From assembly GCF_029909975.1 (NCBI RefSeq), contig NZ_CP094516.1, forward strand, positions 5,704,001 to 5,768,000: 64,000 nucleotides of DNA. The letters are read 5' to 3'. Numbering within the stretch: the stretch's first letter is position 1; every line of letters begins with the position of its first letter. Under the pieces are notes generated by a model. The model was given only the letters and a program-made list of their open reading frames with translations, was not told the origin of the DNA and ran no database searches. This DNA is from Bradyrhizobium sp. ISRA430 (GTDB lineage: Bacteria; Pseudomonadota; Alphaproteobacteria; Rhizobiales; Xanthobacteraceae). Below, piece after piece: positions 52,103 to 60,873 of the stretch. The translations under genes and the position numbers were made by a program.

Positions 52103-54766
52103 CTAAGCCGCCGCAGCCTGCGCCGACAGTAACTGCTTCAATTTCGCTGCAGGCACCGCCGGGCTGAACAGCCAGCCCTGCATCTGGCTGCACCCGAGCT
52201 GTCGCAGCACTTCGCGCTGCGCCTCGGTCTCGACGCCTTCGGCCGTCGTCGCCATGTGCCGGGCCGCGGCCATGTGCACCACCGCCTGGACGATCGGGGA
52301 GGAATCCTCAGGCTCGCCGATGTCGCTGATGAAGCTGCGGTCGATCTTGATCTTGTCGAAGGGGAAGCGGTGCAGGTAGCTCAGTGACGAATAGCCGGTG
52401 CCGAAATCGTCGAGGGCAATGCGCACGCCGAGCTCGCGGAGCTGCTGCAGGATCGTCAGCGCCTCCTCGTCGTCGCGGATGAGAACGGTTTCGGTGATCT
52501 CGAGCTCGAGCCGTCCCGGCGCGAGGCCCGACTCCCCGATCGCGGCTGCGACCTTCAGTGCGAGCGTCTTGGATCGGAACTGCACCGGCGAGACGTTGAC
52601 CGCGACGTGGATCTGGCCGGGCCAGGCGGCGGCTTCGGTGCAGGCCTGCTTCAGCACCCATTCGCCGATCTCGCCGATCAAGCCGGTGTCCTCGGCGACT
52701 GGAATGAACTCCGCCGGAGAGACCATGCCGCGCTCCGGATGGCGCCAGCGCAGCAGCGCTTCGCAGCCCGTCACCACATCGGCGGCGAGATCGACCAGCG
52801 GCTGGTAGTGCACCTCGAACTCGCCGCGCGCGAGCGCCTGCCTCAAGTCGAGCTCGAGCTGCCGCCGCTGCCTCGCCTTGGCATCGTATTCCGGCACGAA
52901 GAAGCGGAACGTGCGGCGGCCTTCGGTTTTCGCCGCATACATCGCGAGGTCGGCGCGCTTGAGCAGGTCGTCGAGATTGTCGCCGTGGTCGGGCGCGATC
53001 GCGATCCCGATGCTGGCGTCGGTCGGAATCTCCTGGCCTTTGCAGTCCACGGGCGTGCGCAGCGACTTCAGGATCTGCTCCGCCAGCGCGGTCAGCTCGG
53101 CCTGATCGTTGGTGCCGGCCTTGATAATGGCGAATTCGTCGCCCCCCAGCCGTGCGACGAGGTCGTTGCCGCTGACGCAGGCGCGCAGGCGGTTCGCGAC
53201 CTGACGCAACAGCTCGTCGCCGACCTCGTGGCCGAGCGAGTCGTTGACGCCCTTGAATTCGTCGACGTCGATGTAGAGGATCGCGAACGGCTTGCCCGCG
53301 GCAAGCTCCGCCACGCGGCGCTCCAGATGCCCGCGCATCAGCACGCGGTTCGGCAGGTCGGTCAGCGCGTCGTAATGCGCCATATGCGCGATGCGCTCGT
53401 CGGCGCGGATGCGCTCGGTGACGTCGTCATGGGTCGCGAGCCAGCCGCCGGCGGCGCCGGGCTGATTCTTGATCTCGATCAGGCGGCCGTCGGCGGTTTC
53501 CACGATGGCGCTCTGGGTGCGCTCGACGTGATTCAAAATGCCGTCGCAATAGGAATCGACGTCGCCGTGGAACGAGCCGGTGTCGTAGCGATGCTGGATC
53601 ACGTCGCGGAAATAAGCGCCCGGCTTCACGACGTCGGCCGACAGCCGGTACATCTCGATGTAACGCCGGTTGCAGACGATGAGCCGCTCGTCCTGATCGA
53701 ACATCAGCAGGCCCTGCGTCATGGTGTTCATCGCGGTATCGAGCCGCTGCTTCTCCACCGATAGCCTGTTCGTCATCTGGCGGAAGATCAGGTACAGCGT
53801 GAGCACGAGAAGCCCGACGGACAGCACCGCGACGGTGACGAAGAATTTGGTCTGCGTGCGCCAGGTGGCGAGCGTGGCGTCCAGCGACTTGGTCGCGACC
53901 ACGACCAGCGGCTCGCCGGTCAATAGACGCGAAGCGACGATGCGGTCCTTGCCGTCGATCGGGCTTGCGAGCTGCGTCGTGACGAAGGTGCGCTCGAATA
54001 CGGCCATCTGCTCGGGCGGACCCTTGCGGTAGTTCTGCCCGATCATTGCATCGACATGCGGAATGCGCGCGAAGAGCTGGCCGTTCTGGTGGTGCATCGC
54101 GATCGAGGATTCCTCGCCGAGCCCGGTCGACGCGAAGAACGATTCGAGCTGCTCCGGCGTGATCGCACGCGAGACCAGGCCGAGGAATTCGTCGTGCGGG
54201 CCGGACACGCGCCGCGCGAATACGATCGCCGGCCCGTTGCCGAACCGTCCCGGCACCACCTCGACCTCCTCCTGCGAAGCGGGGTCATTCTTGAGTCGAT
54301 TGAAATAGCCGCGATCGGCGATCGAGATCTCGGCGACCGGCCAGCGCTTCGACGAGTTGATCAGCACGCCGCTCGAATCGAACACGTTGGCGCCGGCGAC
54401 GTCGGTCCAGCCGCTGGCCTTGCTGCGCAGCACCTCGTGTACGGCGAGCGTGCCCATCTCGCTGCGGAACACGTCCGCGGAATCGATGCCATGGCTTTCG
54501 AGTTCGGCGATGATGCTCTTCTGGAGCACCGCGAAATCCTCGAACTCGCGGTCGAAATGCCGGGCGAGCAGCCGCACCGCACTCTCGAGGTTGTCGCGGC
54601 CGCTTTCGATCGCGTTCTGGCGGAAGCGGTCGACGGTGAGCGCGGTCCCGATCGCGGTCGCCGCCATCAGCACGAAGCCACCGACGATCAGCCATGTCAG
54701 CGGCGCCCCGCGCCAACGGCGGAACACCGCGCGCATGCGCGCGGTCCATCGGATTGATGTGCCCAT
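52103..54766 (-). CDS. Membrane GGDEF-EAL protein with Cache and PAS domains
   Basis: 887 residues. Helix 1 (about 23-45), a periplasmic Cache-type sensor (about 50-310), helix 2 (about 318-338), PAS (about 350-465), GGDEF (about 470-635, intact LGGDEFAII) and EAL (about 645-880, with CEALLRWRHP, NVSPVQF, ELEITETV, DDFGTGYSSLSYL, KIKIDRSF and EGVET). Both domains look catalytic, so it can make and break c-di-GMP. GGGGAGGG precedes ATG 54766. Its 3' end is the proposed integration site of the 43.2-52.2 kb island. Confidence 0.92.
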   Translation of the reverse strand: MGTSIRWTARMRAVFRRWRGAPLTWLIVGGFVLMAATAIGTALTVDRFRQNAIESGRDNLESAVRLLARHFDREFEDFAVLQKSIIAELESHGIDSADVFRSEMGTLAVHEVLRSKASGWTDVAGANVFDSSGVLINSSKRWPVAEISIADRGYFNRLKNDPASQEEVEVVPGRFGNGPAIVFARRVSGPHDEFLGLVSRAITPEQLESFFASTGLGEESSIAMHHQNGQLFARIPHVDAMIGQNYRKGPPEQMAVFERTFVTTQLASPIDGKDRIVASRLLTGEPLVVVATKSLDATLATWRTQTKFFVTVAVLSVGLLVLTLYLIFRQMTNRLSVEKQRLDTAMNTMTQGLLMFDQDERLIVCNRRYIEMYRLSADVVKPGAYFRDVIQHRYDTGSFHGDVDSYCDGILNHVERTQSAIVETADGRLIEIKNQPGAAGGWLATHDDVTERIRADERIAHMAHYDALTDLPNRVLMRGHLERRVAELAAGKPFAILYIDVDEFKGVNDSLGHEVGDELLRQVANRLRACVSGNDLVARLGGDEFAIIKAGTNDQAELTALAEQILKSLRTPVDCKGQEIPTDASIGIAIAPDHGDNLDDLLKRADLAMYAAKTEGRRTFRFFVPEYDAKARQRRQLELDLRQALARGEFEVHYQPLVDLAADVVTGCEALLRWRHPERGMVSPAEFIPVAEDTGLIGEIGEWVLKQACTEAAAWPGQIHVAVNVSPVQFRSKTLALKVAAAIGESGLAPGRLELEITETVLIRDDEEALTILQQLRELGVRIALDDFGTGYSSLSYLHRFPFDKIKIDRSFISDIGEPEDSSPIVQAVVHMAAARHMATTAEGVETEAQREVLRQLGCSQMQGWLFSPAVPAAKLKQLLSAQAAAA

Positions 54767-54930
54767 GCAGCCCTCCCCTGGGATGCAAGATGCAGCAAAA
54801 CCGACAAGACCCCGTTACCAGTGACGGTTAGGAAAATATGAATCGGAGCGGAATCAGAGGGTTGGTTTCGCTGTCCGGCGGAACGCCAGTCCGTAGAGTG
54901 GATTACGCTTCGCCACCCCACCCTCGCGTC

Positions 54931-54952
54931 CTACTTTGCATGGGGTTGTTTT
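54931..54952 (+). repeat. 22-base dispersed repeat, copy 2
   Basis: Matches 8230-8251 at 21 of 22 positions, same orientation, containing GCATGGGGTTGTTTT. Here it lies between the GGDEF-EAL gene and a small secreted-protein gene, in a region without coding content. Confidence 0.6.
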
Positions 54953-55053
54953 CGAGATTTTTTGGTGAGAGCGGGGTCGGCGCGGGGAGAGGCATTGCGA
55001 ATCGCTGCTGAAGCGGAAGCCGGCCGGATAGTCCTGCTCCGGCTTCAACTCCG

Positions 55054-55284
55054 TCATCTGCTCGCCGCCCAGACCTGCCACTTGATGTCGTCGTCCGGCG
55101 TCCCCTTCTTGTACTCCTCGAGCTTGGTCGCTCCGTCGGGCGAGGTGAAGGCGAGCTCGGCGTCGTCGGTGAGGGTAAAGCCCGGCGGCGGGCCGGACGC
55201 GGAGAGCGCCGGCGGAACGGTGAGGCTCACGGCAAAAGCAAAGGCGATCGCTCGTCGGCGCGCAGGATGGCAAAGTGCGTTCAC
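55054..55284 (-). CDS. Small secreted hypothetical protein
   Basis: 76 residues. The GTG start at 55284 has AGGAA about nine bases upstream. A basic N terminus and hydrophobic segment (AIAFAFAVSLTVPPALSA) form a signal peptide; the mature part is short (FTLTDDAELAFTSPDG, IKWQVWAASR). Unknown function. It is divergent from the LysM gene. Confidence 0.5.
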   Translation of the reverse strand: MNALCHPARRRAIAFAFAVSLTVPPALSASGPPPGFTLTDDAELAFTSPDGATKLEEYKKGTPDDDIKWQVWAASR

Positions 55285-55450
55285 GGAAAAAATTCCTCAA
55301 ATGAATGTGGCGGTGAGCTCGCTGGTTTCACATCGCCGGCACGCTCCCGGTTCACGCGCTACCCGGCGGTATCGAGGCGAAAAATCTTGCTGGCGCGCTC
55401 AAATCGGCGCAGGTTTATGCCTGTGGCTGATTTGCGACCAAGGCTGGGTT

Positions 55451-56467
55451 GTGTCGATGATAACGGCGTCAAAAGCGTTCATTGCGTTCTGCGTTCTGGC
55501 GGTGCTCGGAACCGCGCTCGTGATCGGTCCGGCCGAGCTGCGTCGCCTGTTGCCGGGCACCAGCGCCGCCAAGCCGGAAGCGAGGGCCGAGGTCGAGGTG
55601 GTCCTGCCCAAAGCCGAAGCGAAGCCGGAAACCAAGCCCGAGGCTAAACCCGAGCCGAAGCTTGCCGACGCCGCGCCATCCGCGCCCGCGCCCGCCGCGT
55701 CCAAGCCCCCCGGCGCCCTGGCTGAGACCCAGACCCAGGCAACGGCCGCGCTCACCGATCTCGCACCGGTCAAGGCACCGCCGGCCGCGGCCGAGGCCGG
55801 CCCTCGCTTCGACGTCGCGCGCATCGACGATCACGGCGAGGCGGCAGTGATCGCAGGCCAGGCCGCGCCGGGCGCAAAGGTCGAGCTGCTGCGCGATGGC
55901 CAGCCGCTCGACACCGTGGTTGCCGATGCTTCCGGCCAGTTCGTCATGACCCCGCCGCAGCTTCCCGCCGGTTCCTATGAGCTGACCCTGCGCGCCAAAG
56001 CGCCCGACGGCACCGTCACACAATCGGGCCGCAGCGTGCCGGTGACGATCGCCGAAGCCGCGCCGCCGCCGGCGCGCCTGGCATCCGCGCGTCCCGACGC
56101 AGCACCTGCCGGCAGGCCTGAGACCAAGCCGGATCAGAAGCAGGACATCGTTGCCGCCTTGCCCTCCGTCGCGCCGCGACTTGGCTCGACGCCGGATCGG
56201 CCGGTGGTCCACCAGAGAATGATGGGCGCGGTAAAGCCCAGGGTCATGGCCAGGGCCACGGCCGCGGACATCGTGGCCGGCGCGCCCTCGGAGCCCGGCA
56301 CAAGCCGGGTGATCTCCCGTGGCGACAGCCTGTGGGCCATCAGTCGACTCGCTTACGGCGACGGCTCCCGCTACGCGCTGATCTTCAACGCCAACCGCGC
56401 CAAGATCCACAACCCCAATTTGATCTATCCCGGCCAGACTTTTGTCTTGCCGCAAAAGATGAAGTGA
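55451..56467 (+). CDS. LysM-domain protein with N-terminal membrane anchor
   Basis: About 338 residues. GTG 55451 has CCAAGG seven bases upstream; ATG 55457 is the next choice. An N-terminal helix (AFIAFCVLAVLGTALVIG) is followed by a Pro/Ala/Lys-rich linker with KPE repeats (about 38-85), an Ig-like bacterial domain (VIAGQAAPGAKVELLRDGQP), another low-complexity linker, and a C-terminal LysM domain (RVISRGDSLWAISRLAYGDG, then NPNLIYPGQTFVLP). It probably spans the periplasm and binds peptidoglycan. Confidence 0.85.
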   Translation: MSMITASKAFIAFCVLAVLGTALVIGPAELRRLLPGTSAAKPEARAEVEVVLPKAEAKPETKPEAKPEPKLADAAPSAPAPAASKPPGALAETQTQATAALTDLAPVKAPPAAAEAGPRFDVARIDDHGEAAVIAGQAAPGAKVELLRDGQPLDTVVADASGQFVMTPPQLPAGSYELTLRAKAPDGTVTQSGRSVPVTIAEAAPPPARLASARPDAAPAGRPETKPDQKQDIVAALPSVAPRLGSTPDRPVVHQRMMGAVKPRVMARATAADIVAGAPSEPGTSRVISRGDSLWAISRLAYGDGSRYALIFNANRAKIHNPNLIYPGQTFVLPQKMK

Positions 56468-56689
56468 CGTCAGCGCGTCTTGCGGCCGCGTTCTGCCGCG
56501 GAGCTGCGACGCATCTCCTCTCCCTCGCGCGTGCCATGATGCCACCGCCTTGGTTTGACAAAGCGACCGGACGCTCAACGTGCGCGTTGCGACGCTTTGA
56601 CTCCCGCGCAGCCGGAACCTTTGGTTCCCCAGCGCGTCATTACGGGGCGATGCAGTGCGTGCTTGGCGCGGGAGGAGGGCCAAGTGGTC

Positions 56690-57946
56690 ATGTCGAGATC
56701 ACGCATGGGACTGGCGATGGCCGGCGCGACCCTGGTGATTCTGGCAGTGCTGCTGCCGAACACGGCGGAGGCACAGTTTGGTCTGCGCGGCGGACCGCTG
56801 GGCGTCGCTCGCTTCGCCGTCGGCCACGTGCTCGGCTTGTCGCGCCTGCGCCATGCCCGCATGGCGGTTCGGAGCGGCCGCGACCGTACCGCGGCGCTGA
56901 GGTCGCATGACCCGCGCGGCGCTGAGCCTGGCCAACCCGCCAACCCCTACGCCTTGCGGGCTGCGCTCACCGCGCAAGCGGCGCTGTCGGGCTGGCATGG
57001 CGGCCGCCGTCCGCAAGGCTGGTGGCGCCATCCCGACGGCAGCTACGGCTGGGCCGGCCCGGTGTTCTGGCCGTTCGCGCATGACGATATCACCACTGCG
57101 ATCATCTTCGGCGACCAGACCAGCCTCTCGCTTTATGGCTATGGCGACATCTACGCCGCGATCTTCGCGCCTTATGCATCGGCCGAGCTCGTCGCATACA
57201 CCGAGCCCCAGGGACGTCGTGCGCGCAAAGTCCCGACGGCGCAAAATATCTGCGATGCCAGCGACACCGGCGGTCTTCCGCTCGACCGCATCGTTGCCGC
57301 CGTGCAGCCGAACGAAGCGCAGCGCGCGGCGCTCGACGCGCTCGCGACCGCCTGGACCGCGGCGCGCGATACCATCCGCGCCGCCTGCCCGGTGCAGGCG
57401 CCCGCGAATGCGGCCGAGCGCCTCGGCCTGATGCAGACCCGCCTCGAGGCGATGATCAAGGCGACGGACGGCGCCGCGCCGGCGCTTGAAAAATTCTACG
57501 GTCTGCTCGGCGACGAGCAGAAGGCAAGGTTCAACGTGCTCGGCAAGGACAGCCGTGCTGCGGGCCGCGGCAAGGACATGCCGGCGGCTTGCCAGGCCGG
57601 CGCTGAGCCGCAATATGACGAGCAGGCGCAGCGCCAGTACGAGCAGCTCGTGAAGCAGCAATGGCCCGCGGAGGACATCGCCTCCACCTTGCGTCTCGAT
57701 GACAACGGTCGCGCCCGGCTCGACGTACTCCAGGACACCGCGCTGCGGACCATGCAGACGTTGAGCGCATGCCCGCCGCCGGCCGCGCTCACGCCTCAAG
57801 CCCGCCTTATGGCGGTGAAGGCGCGCCTCGAAGCTATGCTGCAGGCGGTCAAAGGCGTGAGCGACGCGCTCGACGATTTCGAGGCGGATCTCAGCGACGA
57901 GCAGAAGGCGCAGTTCGAGGCGATGGGGCCGAAGCGCGGGGCGTAA
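56690..57946 (+). CDS. Spy/CpxP-like (LTxxQ) periplasmic protein
   Basis: 418 residues. GGAGGAGG precedes ATG 56690, and MGLAMAGATLVILAVLLPNT gives a signal peptide. Four degenerate LTxxQ-type helical segments are visible: VAAVQPNEAQRAALDALATA, FYGLLGDEQKARFNVLG, TLRLDDNGRARLDVLQDT and FEADLSDEQKAQFEAMG. Family members are helical periplasmic chaperones or stress sensors. The N-terminal 150 residues (GGRRPQGWWRHPDGSYGWAG) are specific to this protein. Confidence 0.75.
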   Translation: MSRSRMGLAMAGATLVILAVLLPNTAEAQFGLRGGPLGVARFAVGHVLGLSRLRHARMAVRSGRDRTAALRSHDPRGAEPGQPANPYALRAALTAQAALSGWHGGRRPQGWWRHPDGSYGWAGPVFWPFAHDDITTAIIFGDQTSLSLYGYGDIYAAIFAPYASAELVAYTEPQGRRARKVPTAQNICDASDTGGLPLDRIVAAVQPNEAQRAALDALATAWTAARDTIRAACPVQAPANAAERLGLMQTRLEAMIKATDGAAPALEKFYGLLGDEQKARFNVLGKDSRAAGRGKDMPAACQAGAEPQYDEQAQRQYEQLVKQQWPAEDIASTLRLDDNGRARLDVLQDTALRTMQTLSACPPPAALTPQARLMAVKARLEAMLQAVKGVSDALDDFEADLSDEQKAQFEAMGPKRGA

Positions 57947-58185
57947 GCGTTTTCGCTGTGCCGACTCTCGCTGCCTCTTGCGCGCTCAACTGTCATCGCC
58001 CGCGACCCGGCTACGCCAAGGCTTCGCCGGGGCTGCGGTCCAGGGGCGCCGAAGCTTTAGCGTAGGCGTCAAGCGGGCGATCCAGTGTTCCAGAGGCAGT
58101 GGTTATTCATCGAGAGGCCGCGGCGTACTGGATGCCCCGGTCAAGCCGGGGCATGACAGCGGAGGTATCTGGCGCGCGCCTGTGA
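57947..58185. repeat. REP-like elements between convergent genes
   Basis: Two inverted repeats: 58011-58029 with 58047-58065 (16 of 19 pairs) and ATGCCCCGG/CCGGGGCAT at 58132-58140 with 58146-58154. They separate convergent genes and may end both transcripts. Confidence 0.6.
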
Positions 58186-60633
58186 TCACATCCTCCGCCG
58201 CGCCGCGGACGCGTCCACCACGTTCTTGACTTCCTCGCGCCAGGACAAAATCTCCATCGCGAGCACGGGGTGGTTAAAACCCTTGAGCTGGAGATCCTCG
58301 AGCGCGCGCGCTTCGACCCAAGGTTCGACCATGCCGTAGACGCGGCGGCTCACTACGATCTGGCCGGCCTTGGCTTCGTCGCAGAGGCGCGAGGCGAGGT
58401 TGGTGACGCTGCCGATCGCGGCGTATTCCAGGCGCTGCTCGAAGCCGATCTGGCCGAGCGTGGCGTAGCCCATCGCGATGCCCAGGCCGAAGCCGAGCGA
58501 GTGGCCGCGGTTCTTCCACTTCTCGGTCAGGGCGCCGATCGCATCGCGCATCTCGACGGCCATCTTCACTGCGCGCTTGGTGTGGTCGGCGAATTGAATC
58601 GGAGCGTTGAACAGGATCATCACGCCGTCACCGGCAAAGCGATCGAGGGTGCCCTCGTAACGGAAGATCAGCTCGCCGAGCGCGGCGTGATACTCGCGCA
58701 GCACGTTCATCGCTTCTTCCGGCTCGGTTGCCTCGGTGAAGGAGGTGAAGCCGCGCAGATCGCAGAACACCACGGTCACCTCGCGGCGATGGCTGTCGAG
58801 CAACGCGTCGTGACCGTCTGAGGAGGCGATGAGCTGGGCGACCTGCGGGGCGAGGAAGCGTTCGAGGCGCTTGATGCGGCCGATCTCGCCGAGCTGCTTC
58901 TCGACGCGTTCCTCGAGCGAGCGGTTCCAGTTGCGAAGCTGCTCGGTCTGCTCCTGAAGCTTCGCCGCCTGCTGCTGCACGGTTTCGTGCGCAGCCGCAA
59001 GCTCGCGGCCCTTGTGATCGACTTCGGTGAACAGGCGCGCATTGCGCATCGCCAGCACGGCCTGGTTGGCAAAGGTCCGCATCAGGCCGGTAAGGCTGCC
59101 GGCGAACTCGCCGCGCGCGCGGCGCAGCACCACCAGCGAGCCGAGGATGCCCTGCTGGTCGATCAGCGGCGCCACCAGCACGGAATGGAAGCCGGCATTG
59201 ATCGCGACGTCGCGCAGCGGCTGCTCGGCGGCGTGGTCGAGATCGGCCAGCGCGATCGGCTCGCCGCTTGCCGCGGCATCGCTCAGGATGTTCGCGCCTT
59301 CGTCGATGGTGACATGCGCGCCCTCGGCGGACTTGTCGATGCCGTCGGCCTCGATGAGGTCAAACTGCCGCTTGCTGGCATCATAGCCGTAGATCAGCAC
59401 CGCATCGGCATGGGTAATCTCGAGTGCGCGCGCTGCGATGGTCGGCAGCACGGCATTGAGATCGAGCGAAGAGGCGACCGCGCGGCCGACCTCTTCCAGC
59501 ACCTTAAGCTCGTTGATCGACCGCGCGAGGTCGCGCGTGCGCTCGTCGACCTTGGTCTCCAAGCCCGAATAGGTCTCCTGGAGCTGGCCGGCCATGCGGT
59601 TGAACTGGCCGGCAAGCTCCTCCAGCTCGTCGGAGGTGTGCACGTCGATGCGGTGGCTGAAATCGCCCTCGCCGAGCCGGTGCGCGCCGGCTCGCAGCGC
59701 GGCAATCGGGATGATCATGCGGCGCGCGAGCAGCGTGCCGGCGAGGATCGCGACCATCAGGCCCATGCCGATCAGGAGCGCGACGCGCACGAGCTGGTCG
59801 CGAATTGGCGTCAGCGCCTGCGCAGTCGGCTGCTCGAACAGCACGCTCCAGCCGAGCTTCGGTACGGCGCTTGCGGCGGTCAGCACGGCATGGCCGTTGA
59901 AGTCGGTGCCGGACGTATCGGGCTCGCGGCCGGGCGCGATCGCAGCCGCCACATGCGGCAGCTTCGACAGATCCTTGCCGACCTCGGGTCCCCTGGACGA
60001 CGTCGCCAGCACGCGGCCGCGCGGATCGACCACATAGGCAAAGGCGGCCTTGCCGACCTGCGCGTCGGTGACGAAATCGGAGAGGAAGCCGAGATCGATC
60101 TCGGCGACCGTGACGCCGGCGTTGAAACCGGAATGCGCCACAGAGATCGACATGAACGGTGTCCGGCCATCGAAATGGGCCGGTGAATAACTTACGCCAC
60201 GGGCAACCGTGTCGATGAAGCGCATGTCGCGTGAGAGATCGACATTGCCGCCGGTCGTGGTCGACTGGCGCGAGACGCGCAGCACCTCGCGGCCCTCGCC
60301 ATTGAGCTGGAAGAGCTGGCTGACGACCGAGACTTGGTGCAGGAGCTGGGCGTAGTCGGCTCTGCGCTTGTCGATGGTGTCCTGGCTCGCGCGGGTGACC
60401 CAGCTAATCTGGCGCTCGAGCTCGGAGATCGACTGTTCGATCCGCCGCGACGCCGCTTGCGCCTTGTCCTCCAGCCCGTCGGTCAGCGACGTCTTGGTGG
60501 CGCGGTAGGAGATCCAGGTCTCCATCGCGCCGTTGACGGCGAGCACGAACACGACGAGGCCGACGAGGGAGACGACGTATTTCGCGAACAGGCCCTCGCG
60601 GAGAAACCCGACCTTGTCTTTCGCCCCTGCCAT
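58186..60633 (-). CDS. Membrane adenylate cyclase with Cache, HAMP and GAF domains
   Basis: 815 residues. Helix 1 (about 18-38), a periplasmic Cache domain (about 45-285), helix 2 (about 292-314), HAMP, coiled coil, GAF (about 385-540), a second coiled coil, then a class III cyclase domain (about 605-790) with metal aspartates in VTVVFCDLRGFTSF and RFAGDGVMILFNAP and the AAIGSVTNLASRLC region. It should make cAMP when an external ligand is sensed. ATG 60633 follows GAGG. A Crp-family gene lies two genes away. Confidence 0.92.
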   Translation of the reverse strand: MAGAKDKVGFLREGLFAKYVVSLVGLVVFVLAVNGAMETWISYRATKTSLTDGLEDKAQAASRRIEQSISELERQISWVTRASQDTIDKRRADYAQLLHQVSVVSQLFQLNGEGREVLRVSRQSTTTGGNVDLSRDMRFIDTVARGVSYSPAHFDGRTPFMSISVAHSGFNAGVTVAEIDLGFLSDFVTDAQVGKAAFAYVVDPRGRVLATSSRGPEVGKDLSKLPHVAAAIAPGREPDTSGTDFNGHAVLTAASAVPKLGWSVLFEQPTAQALTPIRDQLVRVALLIGMGLMVAILAGTLLARRMIIPIAALRAGAHRLGEGDFSHRIDVHTSDELEELAGQFNRMAGQLQETYSGLETKVDERTRDLARSINELKVLEEVGRAVASSLDLNAVLPTIAARALEITHADAVLIYGYDASKRQFDLIEADGIDKSAEGAHVTIDEGANILSDAAASGEPIALADLDHAAEQPLRDVAINAGFHSVLVAPLIDQQGILGSLVVLRRARGEFAGSLTGLMRTFANQAVLAMRNARLFTEVDHKGRELAAAHETVQQQAAKLQEQTEQLRNWNRSLEERVEKQLGEIGRIKRLERFLAPQVAQLIASSDGHDALLDSHRREVTVVFCDLRGFTSFTEATEPEEAMNVLREYHAALGELIFRYEGTLDRFAGDGVMILFNAPIQFADHTKRAVKMAVEMRDAIGALTEKWKNRGHSLGFGLGIAMGYATLGQIGFEQRLEYAAIGSVTNLASRLCDEAKAGQIVVSRRVYGMVEPWVEARALEDLQLKGFNHPVLAMEILSWREEVKNVVDASAARRRM

Positions 60634-60873
60634 CCGGATCCTCACGCGCCGCGACCGACGCCGGCGCTATGGGCCGTAGAGGCCCTTTCGGCCTTCTACC
60701 ACAGTTTGGGCCATGGGGGCCGGTGAGCACGCGTCGTGGTTACCCGCGGTGGACACCATGATCGCCGTCAGGGCGGTGGATTGTTGCAGCAAGTGAGGCG
60801 CGCTCTCTCGGGGGAAGCCGCGGAAGGGGCAGCATTGAAGGATGGCTGAAGGTCTCCGCGCCGGCCCCGCCAG

